Positions 7,729 through 15,314 of a DNA stretch of 64,000 nucleotides are shown one piece after another. The position numbers were made by a program, and so were the translations under genes. Source of the DNA: Lysobacter daejeonensis GH1-9 (GTDB lineage Bacteria; Pseudomonadota; Gammaproteobacteria; Xanthomonadales; Xanthomonadaceae); assembly GCF_000768355.1 (NCBI RefSeq), contig NZ_AVPU01000006.1, forward strand, positions 107,605-171,604. The letters run 5' to 3'. The number at the start of each line of letters is the position of its first letter. The first letter of the stretch is position 1. The notes under the pieces are model-generated. The model did not search any database. It saw only the letters and a program-made list of their open reading frames with translations, and was not told the DNA's origin.

Positions 7729-8766
7729 ATGCTCAGCCAACACTTCCTGTTCTTCTTCGCCATGCTGGGCGCCTTCAACGGCATCGCCCTGGCGTCGCTC
7801 CTGTGGTGGCAGGCCAAGGGCAAGCCCACGCAGCGCTGGTTGGCGCTGCTGATCCTGGTGGTCAGCGTACGAACGGGCAAATCCGCGGCATTCCATTTCT
7901 GGCCCGACATTCCCCGAATCGTGCTGCAGGTCGGCCTGACCGCCTGTTTCCTGATCGGGCCGTGCCTGTACTTTCTGGTGCGATCCAGTCAGGGCGATAC
8001 CGCCGGCCCCGGACGGGCCGACCGTTGGCACATCACCGCAGTGCTGGCCATCGTCGCCGCCGTCAACGTGTTCCTGCCCTACGTGGGGAATGCCGAGCTG
8101 TGGCGGCACGTGATCACGCCGGGCATCACCTACTCGTGGCTGGGTTACCTCCTGCTTGCCACCGCGCAACTGTACGTGCGCCGCGCACAGGCCCGGGAGA
8201 CGCCGTCAGGCCCGCTGCTGGTGGGTGCGGTGGCGGGCGTCTGGTTCATCTGGATCGCGTACTACACCTCCGGCTATACCTCCTATATCGTCGGCGCGCT
8301 GTCCTTCACCTTCGTCCTCGCCCTGAGCGTGCTGGTCTATCTGCGCCTGCGGTCCGGACAGGCCCCGATCGAGCCGTACCAGGATCGCCGAATTCCCCCG
8401 TCCGAGGCCGCCGCGCACTTGCAGTCACTGGCCGAGTTGATGGCGCGCGAGCGCCTGCATCTGGACCCTGGGTTGACCCTGCCCCGGGTCGCCCGCCGAC
8501 TCGGTTTGCCACAGACGCGGCTGTCGCAGCTGCTGAACGACAACAACCAGACCTCGTTCAAGCAGTACCTGACGCAACTGCGTGTGGTGGAGGCGAAGGA
8601 CCTGCTCCGGCAGCTCCCGCCCAAGCCGCTCGAACTCGTGGCCGAAGAGGCCGGCTTCCGTTCGATGTCGACCTTCTTCAGCGCGTTCAAGAAGCTGGAG
8701 GGGGTCACGCCCACGGCCTTCCGCGCGACCGGGGCCGACTCCGAAAATCGATTCCAAAACTCCTGA
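7729..8766 (+). CDS. Membrane-bound AraC-family regulator
   Basis: Protein of 345 residues. The N-terminal 225 residues are a multi-helix membrane region (about seven hydrophobic segments, starting MLSQHFLFFF), and the C-terminus is an AraC helix-turn-helix domain with LTLPRVARRLGL and the second helix LVAEEAGFRSMSTFFSAFKK, then GVTPTAFR. Such 7TM-AraC proteins are thought to sense envelope or extracellular signals and act on DNA from the membrane. The ATG at 7729 is used because it starts the first transmembrane helix; an upstream in-frame ATG at 7648 lies next to the hairpin. Co-directional with the secreted DJ-1-like gene 70 bp downstream, a candidate target. Confidence 0.9.
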   Translation: MLSQHFLFFFAMLGAFNGIALASLLWWQAKGKPTQRWLALLILVVSVRTGKSAAFHFWPDIPRIVLQVGLTACFLIGPCLYFLVRSSQGDTAGPGRADRWHITAVLAIVAAVNVFLPYVGNAELWRHVITPGITYSWLGYLLLATAQLYVRRAQARETPSGPLLVGAVAGVWFIWIAYYTSGYTSYIVGALSFTFVLALSVLVYLRLRSGQAPIEPYQDRRIPPSEAAAHLQSLAELMARERLHLDPGLTLPRVARRLGLPQTRLSQLLNDNNQTSFKQYLTQLRVVEAKDLLRQLPPKPLELVAEEAGFRSMSTFFSAFKKLEGVTPTAFRATGADSENRFQNS

Positions 8767-8836
8767 AAGCGATTGCAAGACATTGATCTGAAACAGGACG
8801 GATAGGGTACGGGCTCCTTCCCACGGGCCCACCCTC

Positions 8837-9637
8837 TTGCGCACATTTCACGTCATCCAATCTCTCCTGCTGCTCCTGCTGTCCGCAGGCCTGGGCGGAG
8901 TTTCCACCGCCCATGCCGCCCAGGGCAGCGAGGATCGCATCCTCTTCATCCTGGCCAGCAGCAAGGTCCACGGCACTTCGGTCCTCCCGGCCAGCATCAG
9001 TTTCGGCGAGGTCGTGAATGCGTGGGATACATTCCAGGCCGCCGGCTATGCGGTGGACTTCGTGTCGCCCGAAGGCGGCTCGGTACCGATCCTCGACCGC
9101 TACGTCAGCACCGACATGGAGCCGCGGCTGAAGGACGACCGGATCATGGACGGGCTGCGGAACACCGCTACGCCCGCGCAGATCGACCCTGCCCGATACC
9201 GTGCCGTGTATTACGTCGGCGGCAGCAACGCCATGTACGGGGTGCCGGAGCATCCGGTCCTGCAGCGCATCGCCATGCATGTGTACGAGCGCAATGGCGG
9301 GGTGATCTCGGCCGTGTGCCACGGCACGGCGGGCATCGTGAACCTCAAGCTCGCCAACGGCCAGCCGCTGGTCGCGGGCAAGCGCATCACCGGCTATCCC
9401 GAAGAGCATGAAGAGCAGGACGCTGACTACTTCAAGCAGTTCCCCTTCCTGATCCGGCAGGCCGTCGAATCCCGCGGCGGCGCCTTCCATGTGCGCGAAC
9501 GAGACCAGCCGTACATCGAAGTCGACGGCGCGGTGGTGACCGGCCAGAACTACGCGTCCGCAACACCGGTGGCGCAAGCCGTGGTCGAGATCCTGCGCAA
9601 GCAGGCCGCCCAGTCGTCAAGCCACCGTGCGAAGTAG
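8837..9637 (+). CDS. Secreted DJ-1/PfpI-family protein
   Basis: DJ-1/PfpI superfamily (class I glutamine amidotransferase-like) protein of 266 residues. The nucleophile elbow is VISAVCHGTAGI with Cys at about residue 159; a candidate partner Glu lies in SFGEVVNAW. It uses a TTG start, and the first 29 residues (TFHVIQSLLLLLL...AHAA) form a signal peptide, which places an ordinarily cytoplasmic fold in the periplasm. Substrate and activity are uncertain: DJ-1 relatives include glyoxalase III, chaperones and proteases. It lies between a membrane AraC regulator and a secreted NTF2-like protein in the same direction. Confidence 0.85.
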   Translation: MRTFHVIQSLLLLLLSAGLGGVSTAHAAQGSEDRILFILASSKVHGTSVLPASISFGEVVNAWDTFQAAGYAVDFVSPEGGSVPILDRYVSTDMEPRLKDDRIMDGLRNTATPAQIDPARYRAVYYVGGSNAMYGVPEHPVLQRIAMHVYERNGGVISAVCHGTAGIVNLKLANGQPLVAGKRITGYPEEHEEQDADYFKQFPFLIRQAVESRGGAFHVRERDQPYIEVDGAVVTGQNYASATPVAQAVVEILRKQAAQSSSHRAK

Positions 9638-9714
9638 GTCCGAACGTGCCTGACCACCAGTCGCCGACCGCGGCCGGTGCCTCAACCCCAAACCCGATAA
9701 CCCTAGAGGCCCTC

Positions 9715-10158
9715 ATGAAACTGTCGATCCAATCCGTTGTCCTGGCAGCTGCCCTCCTCGTCCCGCAATCCGTCATGGCACAGAACAGCGACCGCGACGC
9801 CGTAGATCGCGCCATGCAAACGATGATGAGCGCGTTCGAAGCCGGCGACGCCAACCTGGCGTATCAAGTGCTCCGAAAAGACGGCATGGTCCTGGGCTAT
9901 TCGACCACCAAGGGCCAGGTGGTCACACAGACCGCCGAGGAATGGGCGAAGGGATTTCCCGGCCGCCCGGCCGACGACGAGGACCAGCGCCACCGCAGCT
10001 ACGAGATCCTGGACGTGAACGAGAATGCCGCAGTCGTCAAAGTGCGGCTGGATTATCCCGGCTGGGACGGCCTGGACTACCTCGCGCTGTCGAAGATCGA
10101 CGGAAAGTGGATGATCGTCAGCAAGTCGTGGAGCGGTCGACGCAAGCCCGCGAAGTGA
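9715..10158 (+). CDS. Secreted NTF2-like (SnoaL/DUF4440-type) protein
   Basis: Protein of 147 residues with a clear signal peptide (SVVLAAALLVPQSVMA, cleavage before QNSD). The mature part begins with the helix VDRAMQTMMSAFEAGD and ends KIDGKWMIVSKSWS, the alpha+beta cone pattern of NTF2-like/lumazine-binding-like proteins. No catalytic residues can be assigned. The start at 9715 follows AGAGG and gives the signal peptide; an upstream in-frame ATG at 9646 is less likely. A similar protein is encoded at 13560. Role unknown. Confidence 0.8.
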   Translation: MKLSIQSVVLAAALLVPQSVMAQNSDRDAVDRAMQTMMSAFEAGDANLAYQVLRKDGMVLGYSTTKGQVVTQTAEEWAKGFPGRPADDEDQRHRSYEILDVNENAAVVKVRLDYPGWDGLDYLALSKIDGKWMIVSKSWSGRRKPAK

Positions 10159-10183
10159 CGTGGCCCACCGCCCATCGAACCCT

Positions 10184-11305
10184 TCAGTGCTTTGGCGTCG
10201 GCTGCGCCGGCCGGTAGAACTCGGCGATCCGCGGAATGAACCTCTGCGGATTCGCGCCGGCGAGATTGGTCAACAGGACGATGGCCAATCCCTCGTCCGG
10301 ATACACCACGAACGCCGCGCGGGCCCCGCCGATCCCGGCCACTTGCCGCGGCGGGGCCGCCTGCAGCACCGACCAGCCGGCGGCCCACGCGCCCTCGGTG
10401 CCGTTGTTGAGCTTCTCCGGAGTCCACATGCGCTGGAGGTGGTCCTGATTGATCAATCGGCCGTTCGACAACGCGATGAGCCAACGCGACAACTCCGTCG
10501 CCGTGGTCTGGATGCCGCCACCGGCCCACAGGCTGTAGGGCATGTCATAGATCCAACGCGACATGCGTGCATTGTCGTTGGGGGCCAAGGTGCCGCGGGG
10601 GGAATGGCTGTAGATCGTCGCCGCGTTGGGCACCAGGTCGTAGCTGTCGCCGAACGTGGTCAGGGGCATGCCGACGACCGCGAACTGGTGGTCGGCCAGG
10701 TACCGCTCGTAGGGCATCTTCGTCTGCTTGACGATGATCTGCGCCAACAGGCCGAAGTTGGTCTGGTTGTAGGCAAAGCGTTCGCCGACGGGTGCGTCCA
10801 GGGGCAGCGCCTTGACGGCCGTCCACGCGTCGCGCTCCGTCCCGCCGCCAATCAGGCCGTCCGGGCCGACGATGTCGGGAAGCCCGGAGGTATGGCCGAG
10901 CAGTTGGTGCACGCGGATCCCGCGCCAGGCCGCGGGCAGGTCGTCCAGGTAGCGCGAGGCCGGGGCCTCGAGGTCCACCAGCCCGCCCTGGGCCAGTTGC
11001 ATCACGGCCACGCCCGTGAACGACTTGGTGGCGGAGTTGATGGGGAACAGCGTGTCGGGCGTGACCGGTACGCGGTTCTCCACGTTGGCGAAACCATGGC
11101 ACTCGGACAGCACCACCTGCCCGTCCTTGATGACGGCCACCTGCAGGCCCGGTATCCGTTGCTCCGCCATGGTCTGCCGCACAAACTGGGTGGTCAGGCG
11201 ATTGGCTTCCTGCACCTTGGTGGCAGCGAGCGCCTCGCAAGGGCAGGAAATGAGCACCGTCGCGACGATGACGGTGACGGTGACGCGGAGTATCCGAGGC
11301 AGCAT
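10184..11305 (-). CDS. Secreted serine hydrolase (class C beta-lactamase/esterase family)
   Basis: Protein of 373 residues with an N-terminal signal peptide (RVTVTVIVATVLISC...ALA) that is exported. The nucleophile motif SATK (SxxK) lies in NSATKSFTGV, followed by HTSGLPD; the tyrosine motif reads YNQ in FAYNQTNFG rather than the canonical YxN; no KTG is seen, the third motif region reading AGIGGARAAF. This pattern fits the esterase/peptidase EstB-like relatives more than a true AmpC. The ATG at 11305 has AAAGGGA upstream; a longer frame to 11383 is rejected because it displaces the signal peptide. It is convergent with the NTF2-like gene and divergent from the two-component system. Confidence 0.88.
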   Translation of the reverse strand: MLPRILRVTVTVIVATVLISCPCEALAATKVQEANRLTTQFVRQTMAEQRIPGLQVAVIKDGQVVLSECHGFANVENRVPVTPDTLFPINSATKSFTGVAVMQLAQGGLVDLEAPASRYLDDLPAAWRGIRVHQLLGHTSGLPDIVGPDGLIGGGTERDAWTAVKALPLDAPVGERFAYNQTNFGLLAQIIVKQTKMPYERYLADHQFAVVGMPLTTFGDSYDLVPNAATIYSHSPRGTLAPNDNARMSRWIYDMPYSLWAGGGIQTTATELSRWLIALSNGRLINQDHLQRMWTPEKLNNGTEGAWAAGWSVLQAAPPRQVAGIGGARAAFVVYPDEGLAIVLLTNLAGANPQRFIPRIAEFYRPAQPTPKH

Positions 11306-11555
11306 GCAATTCCCTTTGGCGTTCTCGCCTTTGATGGGGTGTCGACGCACTGGGTGAGGGCCAGCTTCCCCCACCCAGTGCACGGAGTGGGATGCAGCGC
11401 GCCAACCTGGGGTTTAGATCACACAAGCCGACGGCACGGGCCGTTCCAAGGGATGCCCATGCTTCCAACCACCGGTACACCCTGGCTGATTGCCAAACTT
11501 TCCAAACCACTACGGTTCTGTACATAGTGCGTGCCACGCAAGCGAGCCCGGCCCC

Positions 11556-12632
11556 ATGAACACCATCGCCCTACCCACGACGTCCCAGTCCGAGCCAAGA
11601 CACCTCTTCTGGCCGCTGCAGATCGGCGGCTGGTGCGGCTACTTCGTGCTCAACTTCCTGGTGGCGATGGGCGACGGCCGGCCCCTGAACTACGCGCTTG
11701 TTTCGCTCTCCGTCGCGCTGTGCGGCTTCGCCACCACCAGCGTGCTGCGGTTGGGCTACCGCCGCCTGTGGGGCAAGCCGCCGCGGGTGATGGTGCCCGC
11801 CGCCGCGCTGATGCTGGTGTTGGCTACCGTGGTGCACATGAAGCTGCACGTCATCATCACCTTCAGCCATTGCAAAGACTGCCAGATACACAGCGTATTC
11901 GGCTACCTGTGGTATTTCGCCTCCGCGTTGTACCTGCTGCTGTCCTGGAGTGGCCTGTATTTCGGCATCAGGCTGGCCCAGCAATTGCAACAGCAAAAAG
12001 AGGCGGCGCTGCGCACGGCCAACGCGGCGCATGCCGCTCAGCTGAAGATGCTGCGCTACCAACTCAACCCGCATTTCCTGTTCAACACACTCAACGCAAT
12101 CTCGACGCTGGTGCTGGATAACCGCCGCGACGCGGCCTACCGCATGATCTGCAGCCTGTCGTCCTTCCTGCGCCACTCACTGGAATCCGACCCGGAGCAG
12201 TCGGTGACCTTGGCGCAGGAGGTCGAGGCGCTGGAGCTGTACCTGGGCATCGAGCGCGTGCGCTTCGGTGAACGGCTCTCGGTCGTGGTGGACATCGACC
12301 CGGATACGCGCGCGGCGCGGGTACCGAGCTTGATCCTACAGCCCCTGGTCGAGAACGCGATCAAGTACGCCGTCTCCACCAGCGAAGCCGGCGGTCGCAT
12401 CGAGCTGGTCGCACGCCGCGACGGCGACATGCTGGACCTGCACCTGCGTGACGACGGGCCGGGCATCGCCATGGCGACCGCGGCAAGCGGCGCCGGCGTC
12501 GGGCTGGCCAACACGCGCGAACGGCTGCGACTGATCTACGGCGAGCGCCAGCACGTGGGCATCACCAACCGTGAGACAAGCGGCGCAGACGTGCATCTGC
12601 GCCTGCCGTTTGCCACCAACGGGGTCGCGTGA
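11556..12632 (+). CDS. LytS/YehU-type sensor histidine kinase
   Basis: Histidine kinase of 358 residues. The N-terminus holds about four transmembrane helices (residues 15-150) without a recognisable sensor domain. The His_kinase domain has the phosphoacceptor motif RYQLNPHFLFNTLN, the N-box LVENAIKYAV, and the G-boxes DDGPGIA and GVGLANTRERL. ATG 11556 is preceded by GCCCGGCCCC, with no strong Shine-Dalgarno site. The stop is one base before the response regulator start, so the two form one transcription unit. The signal sensed is unknown. Confidence 0.93.
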   Translation: MNTIALPTTSQSEPRHLFWPLQIGGWCGYFVLNFLVAMGDGRPLNYALVSLSVALCGFATTSVLRLGYRRLWGKPPRVMVPAAALMLVLATVVHMKLHVIITFSHCKDCQIHSVFGYLWYFASALYLLLSWSGLYFGIRLAQQLQQQKEAALRTANAAHAAQLKMLRYQLNPHFLFNTLNAISTLVLDNRRDAAYRMICSLSSFLRHSLESDPEQSVTLAQEVEALELYLGIERVRFGERLSVVVDIDPDTRAARVPSLILQPLVENAIKYAVSTSEAGGRIELVARRDGDMLDLHLRDDGPGIAMATAASGAGVGLANTRERLRLIYGERQHVGITNRETSGADVHLRLPFATNGVA

Positions 12633-12633
12633 G

Positions 12634-13452
12634 ATGGGCAGCATCCGCACCCTCATCGTTGATGACGAGCCGCTTGCCCGCCGGGGCCTGCAACTTCACC
12701 TGCAGCGTCATGCCGACATCGAGATCGTCGGCGAGGCGGGCAGTGGCAGGCAGGCGCTGCAGGCCATCGCCGAGCTGCGTCCGCAACTGATGTTCCTTGA
12801 CGTGCAGATGCCGGGCATGGACGGCTTCGCCCTGTTCCGCGCGCTGCCGGCCACGCAGATCCCGCTGACCGTGTTCGTGACTGCCTTCGATCAGTACGCA
12901 CTGGCGGCGTTCGCCGCCAGCGCCCTGGACTATTTGCTCAAGCCGGTCGACGACCGGCGCCTGGACGAAGCAGTGGAGCGCGCGCGCGTGCGCTTGGCCG
13001 CACACAAGGCCGAAGACCATTACGAGCGGCTGCTCAAGTTGATCGCGACGCTGCCAGACGTCAACCGCGCTCAGCTCGACGCGCTGATGCTGGATGAGGA
13101 TGCACGCACCGGCGGAAAACTGAGCATTCGTGATGGTCAGCGTCTGCTGCGGATCGAGCTCGATGCGATCCGCTGGATCGACGCGGCCGGTGACTACATG
13201 TGCATCCACACCGACGGCGAAACCCACGTCCTGCGCGGCACGATGCAGGACCTGGAGCGTCGCTTGGACCCGCGCCGTTTCGCGCGGGTGCACCGCTCCA
13301 GCATCGTCAACCTGGAGCGGGTGAAGGCACTGCGCCCGCACCACAACGGCGAGTGTTTCCTGTCGCTGGATTCCGGGCATGAGCTGAAGCTGTCACGCAG
13401 CTACCGCGACAAGGTCACGCTGATCAACGGGCGGCTGGTCGCCGCCGCGTAA
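12634..13452 (+). CDS. LytTR-family response regulator
   Basis: Response regulator of 272 residues. The receiver domain has the acidic pair in VDDEPLAR, the phosphorylated Asp in LMFLDVQMPGMDGF and the lysine in YLLKPVDD. The C-terminal LytTR DNA-binding domain follows (about residues 165-270) with RWIDAAGDYMCIHT, FARVHRSSIVNLERV and LKLSRSYRDKV. It starts one base after the kinase stop and is the partner of it. LytTR regulators bind paired direct repeats; none is evident just downstream. Likely targets are unknown but may include the neighbouring secreted NTF2-like and lipoprotein genes. Confidence 0.95.
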   Translation: MGSIRTLIVDDEPLARRGLQLHLQRHADIEIVGEAGSGRQALQAIAELRPQLMFLDVQMPGMDGFALFRALPATQIPLTVFVTAFDQYALAAFAASALDYLLKPVDDRRLDEAVERARVRLAAHKAEDHYERLLKLIATLPDVNRAQLDALMLDEDARTGGKLSIRDGQRLLRIELDAIRWIDAAGDYMCIHTDGETHVLRGTMQDLERRLDPRRFARVHRSSIVNLERVKALRPHHNGECFLSLDSGHELKLSRSYRDKVTLINGRLVAAA

Positions 13453-13559
13453 CGCTTCGCCGCAAACCGCCAACGTTTCGTCGCAGGCCCCGCAGACAAG
13501 GGGTGTAGCGGCATCGTCCAATGCACCGGTACCTCACCCAGAACCTGCTTGGAGGAGCG

Positions 13560-13991
13560 ATGTCCGCGTTTTCCCTGTTCCTTGCCGCTGCCGCAGCGGC
13601 GACCAACCCGCCGCCGCCCGATGCGGCCACACTCGCCGCAATCGAGGCGACGTGCTTCGACTACGTGGACGGCCAACTGGAAGCCGACCCCGAGCGCGTG
13701 GCGCGCGCGCTGCATCCGGACCTCGCCAAGCGCATGGTCATTGGTGACACGCCATACGAGCGGCTCGGCCTGCGCCGCATGGGCAAGGAGGAACTGGTGG
13801 GGCTGACCCGGCAGGGCGCGCTGAAGACACCCAAGGAGCAGTGGAACCGTACGTGCCGCGTGCTGGACGTAACCGGCAACGCCGCATCCGTGCGGCTGGA
13901 AACGCCGTGGTTCGTCGACTACTTCCACATGGGCAAGTTCGGCGAGCGCTGGATCATCGTCAACGCGCTCTGGTACAGCAAACCCAAGTGA
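13560..13991 (+). CDS. Secreted NTF2-like (SnoaL/lumazine-binding-like) protein
   Basis: Protein of 143 residues with an Ala-rich N-terminal hydrophobic stretch (FSLFLAAAAAATN), probably a signal peptide. The mature part resembles the protein at 9715: helix TCFDYVDGQLEADPERVARALHPDLAKR and C-terminal strand ERWIIVNALWYSKPK. The start has an excellent GGAGGAG Shine-Dalgarno site. No catalytic function is assigned to most members. It follows the LytTR regulator by about 110 bp in the same direction and precedes a lipoprotein gene. Confidence 0.82.
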   Translation: MSAFSLFLAAAAAATNPPPPDAATLAAIEATCFDYVDGQLEADPERVARALHPDLAKRMVIGDTPYERLGLRRMGKEELVGLTRQGALKTPKEQWNRTCRVLDVTGNAASVRLETPWFVDYFHMGKFGERWIIVNALWYSKPK

Positions 13992-14034
13992 TCGCCACGC
14001 CGGGACATGCTCCCGGCGACGTAATGGAGGACGA

Positions 14035-15048
14035 ATGCGTCTTATCGCAATGACAATGGCGGGACTGCTGGTCGCCGGCTGCAGTACAGCAGAACAGGCA
14101 CCCAATACGGTCGATCCAAGCGAAGCCAGTCCAGTTTTTGCCGCCGCCGCGGAGAGAAGCTCCGCGGCGGAGGTGCGCACCCTGCCGACCGCGCAGGCCG
14201 ATGTCGCGTTCCTGATCGGTGAAGGCTGGCTGTCTGGCCCGCGTAACGACTACAACCTGAGCACGGACGCGCATGCACGGTTGATGGTGTTCGCCCGTTC
14301 GGCCGCGGACTTCAAGGACAGCCGCATCTGGTTTGCACGCCGCGAAGGCCAAGGCTGGAACGCACCGACGGAAGTGCCCTTCACGGATCCGCGCTACAAG
14401 GACTCGGATCCGTGGCTGACGCCGGATGGCAAGACGATGTACTTCGTCTCCAACCGGCCCGTGGCCGGCGACGCGCCGAACGGCAACCTCGACATCTGGC
14501 GCGTGAGCGTGGATGCCGGGCACTTTGGCACTCCAGAACACCTCGCAGCGGTGGCGTCCGACGGTGAGGAACTGGGCCCTGAACTCCACGATGGCTGGCT
14601 GTACTTCAACAGTTCCCGCAAAGGCGGTCCCGCCAAGCTGGCGATCTACCAGGCCCGCGTGAATGGCAGCGGGATCGGCAAGCCGCTGCCCCTGCCAGCA
14701 CCGTTCAACGACGGCGACATCCAAGGTGACTTCACGCTGTCGCCCGATGGCCGCGTGGCGATGTTCTGGAGCAGACGGGACGGCTCGGACGAGTTGGACC
14801 TGTTCGCCACCTGCAGACGGCCGACGGCCTGGTCGCGGGCCGTGCGACTGCCAGCACCGATCAATGGCGTGGGCATGGACTTCACCCCTGCCTTCAGCGG
14901 CGATGGCCGCGTGCTTTACTTCGCCAGCCTGCGTGCGGGCGATGGCGCCGCCGATCCGGGCGGCACATTGAACGGGCAGTCCAACCTCTACATCGCTCCG
15001 GCGACGCTGGTGGATGCTGCGTTGCGCGCGGGAGGTTGCGATGTTTGA
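14035..15048 (+). CDS. PD40/TolB-like beta-propeller lipoprotein
   Basis: Protein of 337 residues with a lipobox (LLVAGC, Cys16), so it is lipid-anchored. It carries repeated PD40-type strands (DPWLTPDGKTMYFVSN, DFTLSPDGRVAMFWS, FTPAFSGDGRVLYFAS) forming a TolB-like propeller. The start has a TGGAGG Shine-Dalgarno site. Such proteins bind partners or polymers rather than act as enzymes; a role cannot be given. It is the last intact gene of the run following the LytTR regulator and is followed by a degenerate gene fragment. Confidence 0.85.
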   Translation: MRLIAMTMAGLLVAGCSTAEQAPNTVDPSEASPVFAAAAERSSAAEVRTLPTAQADVAFLIGEGWLSGPRNDYNLSTDAHARLMVFARSAADFKDSRIWFARREGQGWNAPTEVPFTDPRYKDSDPWLTPDGKTMYFVSNRPVAGDAPNGNLDIWRVSVDAGHFGTPEHLAAVASDGEELGPELHDGWLYFNSSRKGGPAKLAIYQARVNGSGIGKPLPLPAPFNDGDIQGDFTLSPDGRVAMFWSRRDGSDELDLFATCRRPTAWSRAVRLPAPINGVGMDFTPAFSGDGRVLYFASLRAGDGAADPGGTLNGQSNLYIAPATLVDAALRAGGCDV

Positions 15049-15087
15049 CGGGGCCGTGTGGAAGACCCTGTGGTTTCGCACCCCCGT

Positions 15088-15240
15088 GGCGGTGAACTGC
15101 GCGCGAAGCTGCAGTGGCTTGGCGTGAAAATCCAGTGGCGTACCGCATCGGCACGGATGGGCGGTTGGTGGAAAGCACCGATGCGGTGGATGCGTTCACG
15201 GCCAACAACTTCGGCCTGCAGCTGCGATACCGCTATGAGC
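15088..15240 (+). pseudogene. Degenerate gene fragment (resembles C-terminal part of a DUF5916 protein)
   Basis: Two short frames join across a shift near 15135: GGELRAKLQWLGVKIQ in one and VAYRIGTDGRLVES followed by FTANNFGLQLRYRYE in the next. The combined pattern resembles the barrel-like C-terminal end of DUF5916 secreted proteins, from memory of that family. There is no start or Shine-Dalgarno site and the reading stops at the A15 tract. I read this as a remnant of a lost gene; a chance resemblance is possible. Confidence 0.4.
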
Positions 15241-15255
15241 GGCACGGCCAGCACC

Positions 15256-15286
15256 AAAAAAAAAAAAAAAGGGGCTGAAAGGCCCC
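15256..15286 (-). terminator. Rho-independent terminator of tkt
   Basis: On the minus strand the stem GGGGCC-TTTC-AGCCCC is followed by 15 consecutive T (A15 at 15256-15270 on the plus strand). It lies 28 bp after the transketolase stop. The homopolymer is a likely slippage hotspot. Confidence 0.9.
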
Positions 15287-15314
15287 GTTTTCATTCCACG
15301 CCGTGGCAGGCCGG

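Noticed and set aside
10184..11305. Antibiotic-resistance class C beta-lactamase
   Set aside because: YNQ in place of YxN, and no KTG motif; more like an esterase/peptidase relative.
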